From positions 113,501 through 177,500 of the forward strand of contig JAAOOA010000479.1 of the NCBI GenBank assembly GCA_012861695.1: 64,000 nucleotides of DNA. The letters are read 5' to 3'. Positions 57,637 to 64,000 of the stretch are shown piece after piece. Below the pieces are notes generated by a model that worked only from the letters and a program-made list of their open reading frames with translations, was not told the origin of the DNA and did no database searches. The DNA is from Trematomus loennbergii (taxonomy: Eukaryota; Chordata; Actinopteri; Perciformes; Nototheniidae). The translations under genes and the position numbers were made by a program. Within the stretch, counting starts at the first letter, position 1; every line of letters begins with the position of its first letter.

Positions 57637-58199
57637 CTTTAGGTGTTTATCAACGCTGTTTATGTTTGCTAAATGCCCTTGGCCTGAATAATGTTACCTA
57701 CTTTAACTTTTCAAATGAGATGTTGGCGCATAGTGCTCAATCACTTTAGCTTGCTGAAGAATAATACATGCTGAAAAGAATGTTCTTAATGCAGTAGTTT
57801 GACTTGGCTGGTACTGTTATTTCTGTATACTGCATTTCATATATGGACATACTTAATTGATGTACTGGGTTTTAGACTGACAATAAAACAATGAATTTCA
57901 TTTGGTCATTATCTGTTTTTAATATGTTTTCTATAAGTTTTTCTACTTATCAGTGTTGATCTAATACCTTTAGAATTATGGTATTTCTCAATTTAAACAT
58001 TAATTTACTCAGAATCAGTATTAAAATCTCAAGAACAAGTAATAAAACCTCATTAAGATATGAAGTAAAAAAACACTTAATGTAAGTGAAATTCACTTCC
58101 GCAAAAACTTCTTGTAGAGGAAATATCTTGCAGACAAAATATAAAAAAAAGGGAAGAGGGAGAGATGAGCCGAAATGAGAGAATATCTATCTTGCATCT
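57637..58199. other. A+T-rich intergenic DNA
   Basis: Nothing recognised; it precedes the LINE. Confidence 0.4.
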
Positions 58200-58973
58200 C
58201 CACTCAGGTACCGCAGTCGCAATTTTTGACAGGCTCCCACTACCTGTTAGCATCTGGTATCTGTTAGCATCTATCTCTCCTGCTTACAAACATTTAGCCA
58301 TCCCGCTTATACAAGTATAGTTTTAGTTGTCTGCGGTCTGCGGAGGCCTGCTCCCACCTGTAGAGTACGGCTGTGCTGAGGAGGTTTTTACCCCCGGACG
58401 TCGCGAAGAGACGGAGCAGCTTCACGTTGCTACCTGCTTTCCACCTGTCTGTGTCTGGTGTCTGCGTTGCGGAGGCCTGCTCCCACCTGTCGTGTGTTCC
58501 AGTGTCGTGTGCTGCTTGCTGAGGAGACCTTTACCCCGGGGATACCACGGAGAGACCGGTGCGCTTCCTCGCTGCTGCTTTCGCCTGTCCTTTGCTGCTG
58601 TGGATTTTTGCCCCGGGAACATCGCGGATATTGTGTGCTGGTCTGGGAGGATGGCCCATATCGTGATTCTGCTGTGCCTGTTAACTGTTCTGGACTATGA
58701 GAAGATCTCTAGTCATCCTGAGAAGCCTACTGGATTCAGGTCTGTTCTGCCACCCGCAGTAGGCATCCCCTGCAAAGGGTCGGATGTGTTACACAAACAG
58801 TTACCGGTCACCTTGTCGCAGACAATCTGCTCGACAAAATATGTTTGTCTTTTTTGTTTGCCTGCGATGATGGTACTTCAGGACTGCTTCTTAAGCTCAA
58901 ATCACACTCTCGCAGACTTTTCCGGTGATTCTAAAGTAGATGACAATGTGTGTGTGTCGATTAAGAGGAAAAG

Positions 58974-59620
58974 ATGCCTGTTTTTTTGTTGTTATTACTG
59001 TCAGGAAATGTTCAACCTAACCCTGGTCCGCCCAGTAGTAGTCAGATCGCTACTCCTGCTGATTTTAAAGCTAGGTCTGGGTTGGGTTTCATCCACTTGA
59101 ATGTGCGCAGTCTGTTAGGTAAACTAGATTTTGTCCGCATTTGGGCAAGCTCGACTGACGCTGACGTCATTGTGTTATCAGAAACATGGCTAAATAAAAC
59201 TATTTTGGCCTCTGACATATCCTTAAATGGCTATAATGTGTATCGTACCGACCGGCCTAATAAAGGTGGTGGAGTTGCCATTTATGTTAAGAATAAGTTC
59301 AGTGTAACCACATTGATCTCCAAATCTGTCAGTAAGCAATTCGAATTTTTAGCCTTAAATATAGAAGTGGCAAAGGGGCAACAAGTCATGGTGGTGGGTG
59401 TTACAGACCCCCCTCAGCTGTCAAGGACTCCTTGTCTTCACTAGCAAAACTTTTATCACAACTAGACTACAAGGAAATAGTGCTACTTGGAGATTTTAAC
59501 TGGGACTGGTTAACTGCAGTATCAGAGGATTTTAAAAACCTTTGTATCTCTCTGAATGTTACTCAGATTGTTGACAGTCCTACTCGCCCTAACGTTAAGT
59601 CCCCTAATAAATCTCCCTAA
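58974..59620 (+). pseudogene. LINE apurinic endonuclease domain, frameshifted
   Basis: The ATG at 58974 starts MPVFLLLLLSGNVQPNPGPP, a hydrophobic stretch with a 2A-like end. Then come GFIHLNVRSLLGKLDFV, VLSETWL (catalytic Glu) and VYRTDR. One base missing near 59399 moves the frame to 59432, where LLGDFNWDW supplies the Asp/Asn pair. A second loss near 59616 leads to the third frame. The final SDH motif is in the next segment (VSDHCVV). Confidence 0.88.
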
Positions 59621-59661
59621 TTGATCTCATTCTAACTAATGTTCCCTATAAATACCCATCT

Positions 59662-61086
59662 GTGGGAGTATTTGCAAATGATGTGAGTGACCACTGTGTT
59701 GTAGCCACAATTAGGGACACTAAGGTCCAAAAGGTTAAACCCCGTATTATTATTAAGAGACACATAAAACATTTTGTGGAGCAGGGTTTTGTTCATGATC
59801 TGTTTGGGTTTGATTGGGGAAAAATCGATCTGTGTGCTGATGTTGAAACTGCATGGTCTTATTTTTATCTTGGTTTTATGGAAATTATAGATAGACATGC
59901 ACCCCTACGTACTTTTAGAGTAAAGGGACGAGACAATCCTTGGTTTTCTGCTGAACTGTCCAGTCTCCTACATGAGAGAAACAAGGCCTGGGCAAAGGCT
60001 AGGAAATCAGGCTCAGAGGTAGAATGGCTGCGTTTTAGGCAACTAAGAAATAGCTTCACTTCACAGGTCAAAAGTGCTAAGTCGAAGTACTATTTGTCAG
60101 TTACTACAGAAAACCTAAATAATCCTAGGAAATTTTGGAAAGCCATAAAATCGCTATCCACCGGTGAGATCCGAAATGAGCTACCTCCGTGCATTACCAC
60201 AGCATCTGGCTCTATATCGGACAGGGCTACTATGTTAAATTGTTTTAATGAGCATTTTGTGTCCTGCGGTTCTATGTTTGATTCTGTGACTAACTCTGCT
60301 TCTGTGAACACCACAGTCGGTGACTCTGAACAATGTGGTCTGGAAAACCCTTTCAGTTTTACTCCTTTTACTGTTGATGTTGTTCGTGAAGCTTTAACCA
60401 AGTTAGATCCTAAGAAACCGGCCGGCCCGGACAACGTGGAACCTTTCTTTTTAAAGATAGCTGCAGATTTTATTGCTCCACCTCTCACTACTCTTTTTAA
60501 CCTCTCCCTCAGCACAAACACAATTCCAAAACTGTGGAAGTCAGCGTATGTCCTGCCTTTGCTGAAAGGAGGGGAGGCAACTGTTTTAAATAATTATAGG
60601 CCCATCTCTAAATTGTCAGTTCTGGCTAAGGTTCTTGAACGCCTAGTGAGTGAACAGGTAAAGGTGTTTTTATGTACAAATGACATCCTGTCTAAACATC
60701 AGTCAGGCTTCAGAAAGCAACATAGCACCATCACTGCCACAATGAAAGTGGTGAATGATGTGGCGAGTATTTTAGATAATAAGCAGAGTTGTGCAGCTCT
60801 ATTTATTGACCTTTCCAAAGCGTTTGATACCGTCGATCATCGCATCTTAAAGCAGAGGCTACTCAGTATTGGCTTATCCAGCCATGCAGTGGGGTGGTTT
60901 GTGAACTACCTCTCTGAAAGGTCCCAATGTGTTCATTTTGATGGGCTGTCTTCTGAGTGGTTAAACATTACTAATGGTGTTCCTCAAGGTTCTGTTTTAG
61001 GTCCACTTTTATTCTCCATCTACATCAATAGTTTAGGTGAAAATGTGGATGAAGCTAATTACATTTTTATGCGGATGACACCGTGA
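59662..61086 (+). pseudogene. LINE reverse transcriptase, main reading frame
   Basis: 474 codons. They begin with the end of the endonuclease (VSDHCVV), then a linker, RT motif SGFRKQHSTITATMKVV, ALFIDLSKAFDTVDH (first catalytic Asp) and NGVPQGSVLGPLLFSIYIN. The frame is lost at the catalytic box: one T is missing near 61060, so YADD reads out as FMRMTP and a stop. The continuation in other frames includes DDTVMYCAG and, around 61320-61660, KLHVNNLLKKLRVRLGFFQ and LVKLDAYHSALRFV. Confidence 0.9.
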
Positions 61087-62063
61087 TGTACTGTGCAGGT
61101 CCCTCCATTAAGGAGGCTGGTGTTAAATTACAGGCTGTTTTTAACATATTCAGACTCAGCTCTCTGAACTAAAGCTTCTTTTAAATGTTGATAAAACCAA
61201 GGTAATGCTCTTTTCTAAAGCTAAAAAGACACCAGAGCCTGTTTTAGATATTGTGACTATGCAAGGACAAGTACTGAAGTGGTTGCCTGTTATAAATACC
61301 TTGGTATCTGGCTTGATGATTGTCTACTTTTAAACTTCATGTCAATAACCTGCTTAAAAAGCTGAGGGTTAGACTAGGTTTCTTTCAGAACAAGTCCTGT
61401 TTCTCGCTGAGCCAGGAAAAGGCTAGTCACTGTGACCTTTTACCTGTGCTGGACTATGGTGATTGTTATATGAATGCACCTGCCCATTGCCTGGTCAAGT
61501 TAGATGCCTATCACAGTGCACTGAGATTTGTGACAAACTGTAAAGCACACTCATCACTGTACCCTGTATGCCAAGGCAGGTCTGCCTTCACTTACTGTAC
61601 GGAGGCTCAGTCACTGGTACATGTTATTTATAAAGCTTTGTTGGGTAAACTCCCGTATTAATCTGCTCTCTGATAACACAGAGAGTTGCAAGCAGCTATT
61701 ATCTGAGATCACATGATGTAGTCTTGTTAGATGTGCCAAGAGCAAGGACTGTCTTAGGTAAGACAGCTTTTATGTGCAGCTCCACTTGCTTGGAACAATC
61801 TACAGCAACAATTGAAACTGAGCAATCTCATTCCTCTGCATGTTTTAAAGCTAGGCTAAATGAAATGCTCGTTGATACTATGGGTACTTGTAAATGTCTA
61901 TAACTATGTAAATGTATCCTGTAAATATAATGTATGATGTCCTTTATTGTTTTATGTTTCATGTGGAACCTATTTGCTGCAGGTCTCCCTTGAAAAAGAG
62001 ATCTATGATCTCAATGGGACCAATCTGGTTAAATAAAGGTTTGAAATGAAATGAAATGAAATA

Positions 62064-64000
62064 AGCATATTTTGCCTTGATTTCATCTTAGTAAGATTTC
62101 AGTTTTTGCAGTGGGCTCCTATAAAAAAATGAGCAGACCGTGAGCATCAGGGAACCCCAATGAACTGATATATGTTTTCTTGGGGGGTTTTGTGTGTACA
62201 GTGTGAAGATAGGAGCAGTTTGTCTAAAGTGTACTTCTCTCTGCTCTGAAGAAAGATCCGGAAACATTTAACATGGGAATCAATTGGGAGCTAGGTGGAC
62301 TTTTTGTCTCTTCATGCCAATTTTTTTTTTTTCCAACCTAGGAGAGGTTTTCCTACTTTTTTCATGAAAAAATATGTCTGAGGAGTGTAGGGTTTGGGAA
62401 TTATGGCAAGTTTAAAACATTTTGAATAGCTGAAGGTCTTGTGATCATTTGAAAGTTGGAATGAAGTGTCTAGCTGAAAGTATGTGGAAGGAGTAGCATT
62501 TGGCGCAAGGTGTAGGAAAAGAGGATTTGAAGGCATCTCCCATGACTTCCATGTTAAAAAAAGAGTTTGCATGAAGAGCTGAATATTTCAAAAAATATTA
62601 CATATTTTTAAAAAGTTGAAGGTGTCCCATTGATTCCTGAACAGGCTGAATAGTTTAATATTTGAATGGTTTCTGTAGCTGAAAATAAGCTGAAGTTATG
62701 GAGAGCCAAAGTATTGGCTGAAATAATAAGGGGAAGAATAAAGAATTGAAGAACTATAGTGTGAATGCTGTACCTGGACTAAAAATAGATGTGTGGAAGA
62801 AAAACCCGTAGTGGAATTTTAAGTTGGATTATTATTTGGGGACTGTGGGGTTTTGGGGCAAGATTTAAATGCATTACTTGTTTGTTCTTGTAAATAAATT
62901 GTGTTGGTGTTTTTCTTGTGAAGTTATCAATGGTCATTCAATGTGTAGGGTGTACATTCTGATGTGTGTGCATACCTTTGTGATGGTTGATTTAAACATT
63001 TAAATAGAAAAATCCTATTGAAACGAAAATGCAGGAGAGAGACTTGGCTGCACCCCTAAATAAATAAATAAAAATCTAACTGTCACAATGTGGATGTTAC
63101 TTTGACTCGTACCACCTCCCTAATCTTTGTGACAGACCCTCTTCCAGCAGGATAATGACACACTGCAGAGATGTTGAACTCTGATTCAGAACTCATACAA
63201 ACTGTGATAGGAGAAGTATTTCTGCATTCATCAGCATCTGAACAGGGACGCTGCAGATAAGAGTGGACTAACACTAAGTACACACTCGAGGTAAATAGAG
63301 AGGTAGCAGCGTTACACAAGTAGTGAAGAAGCAGAGGAGGTGTTATCATACAACACGAGTCCCTTTATTCACTTAGAACAGGGGGTTCAATCTGTTTTCA
63401 CCGAGGGCCACATACTGAAAAATATACAAAGGGCTGGGCCACTCACGAGAGGTTTATTGCCTCGTAAATTCAGTTTTAAATGAGCAAAATCAATCAAATG
63501 TAGGTAAATGATGCTTGTGAGTGTTGGCAGCTCATTCCTTAAAACAGGAGCCTCAGATTGATTATAATAAGGAGAAATAGAGTGGTGCAGGAATGAGTCC
63601 TAAAACCAGGAAGTGAGTCAGCATTTCACCACTTCCTGTTCCCTCGTCTCAGAGCCAATGGGATCTCTCCATAGGATTTAGGAAAATATCTGAAATAAGG
63701 TCTGTGGTTGAGACGCATTGAAGAGACGGATCACGTTTTGTTCTAGGACATTAAATCCATCAGCAGTGACCCCTGGTGATTTCTGAAGAGTTGACGTGTC
63801 TGAGAAACGATGGTTGTTACCAAGTGGCTGAATAGGACTACAGAAGTTGAGGAGGACGTACGTCATTACACCGAACACGTAAACACTCCTCTAAGTTAGT
63901 TTGCCCTGTTCTGCTTGAAAGCAAGTCCCTGCCTCCTGCAAACTGTTCAAACAAACGCTTCAACTCGTACCATTTAGAATCTGTGTGTTTGAATATGGAT
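62064..64000. other. repeat-rich DNA at the right edge
   Basis: It contains the repeat shared with 53123 (at 62225), a GCTGAATAGTTTAATATTTG-type repeat near 62645 also seen at 49725 and 50970, and near 63385 a hAT-like GGGGTTCAATCTG...CGAGGGCCACATAC fragment. No exon is recognised. Confidence 0.45.

Larger units (their letters stand above)
58200..62063 (+). mobile_element. CR1/L2-like LINE, nearly full length, inactive
   Basis: A 5' region with duplicated GGAGGCCTGCTCCCACCTG-type sequence (58341 and 58468) is followed by an endonuclease-reverse transcriptase region in several frames. The element ends with TCTGGTTAAATAAAGG and a (GAAAT)n tail. The left boundary is approximate and no target duplication was identified. 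Confidence 0.85.

Noticed and set aside
58327..59100. 257-codon frame at the start of the LINE
   Set aside because: It has no early ATG, overlaps the endonuclease frame and shows no ORF1 motif; treated as LINE 5' region.

Overview
The window looks like teleost fish genomic DNA. It carries exons of the large fish NLR family (NLRC3-like/NLRP1-like), with 174-bp leucine-rich-repeat exons, a fish-type FISNA-NACHT exon, a pyrin domain, and FIIND and CARD exons. These sit in A+T-rich, intron-rich DNA packed with typical fish repeats (hAT, TTAA-targeting MITEs, a Mutator-like element, CR1/L2-like LINEs, long GT, GTA and GCAAG tracts). Nothing looks bacterial or like an intact virus. All host coding exons are on the + strand.

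Region 1 (1-32.3 kb) is the C-terminal half of an NLR locus duplicated in tandem. Block 1 has LRR exons at 432, 1556, 2194, 2838, 7104 and 7731, followed by short linker exons at 9286, 9525 and 11127. Block 2 has LRR exons at 13269 (broken), 14950, 18248, 18888, 30786 and 31428, followed by linker exons at 32023 and 32257. All LRR exons begin and end in the same phase, so exon gain, loss or skipping keeps the frame. The N-terminal exons of block 1 must lie left of the window. No PYD, NACHT, FIIND or CARD exon separates the blocks, so they are either one gene with a doubled LRR-linker section or the remains of two genes. Block 2 is much longer because of transposon insertions, several of which have their empty site preserved in block 1.

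Region 2 (32.3-44 kb) is mostly mobile DNA. A 3.3-kb tandem duplication (32361-38777) contains, in each copy, a 2.3-2.5-kb element with 430-600-bp terminal inverted repeats and a 9-bp target duplication (Mutator-like signature). Next come inverted dispersed repeats, a LINE 3' end and a 1.3-kb hAT element with a perfect 8-bp target duplication.

Region 3 (43.9-55.9 kb) is an NLRP1-like gene with the order PYD, FISNA-NACHT, (LRR region absent, replaced by a 30-bp minisatellite), linker, FIIND (ZU5-UPA), CARD. The PYD, first FIIND, later UPA and CARD exons are open and splice in phase. The NACHT exon and the second FIIND exon are broken by small deletions, mostly single bases in short homopolymers. 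That fits either a decaying gene or residual long-read assembly errors. If functional, the product would be a cytosolic inflammasome-type sensor.

Region 4 (56-64 kb) holds hAT relatives, a nearly full-length but frameshifted CR1/L2-like LINE (58.2-62.06 kb) with a 2A-like N-terminus, and about 1.9 kb of unassigned repeat-rich DNA. One TTAA-flanked MITE family, CCTGTT...AACAGG, occurs nine times across the window and is the commonest repeat.
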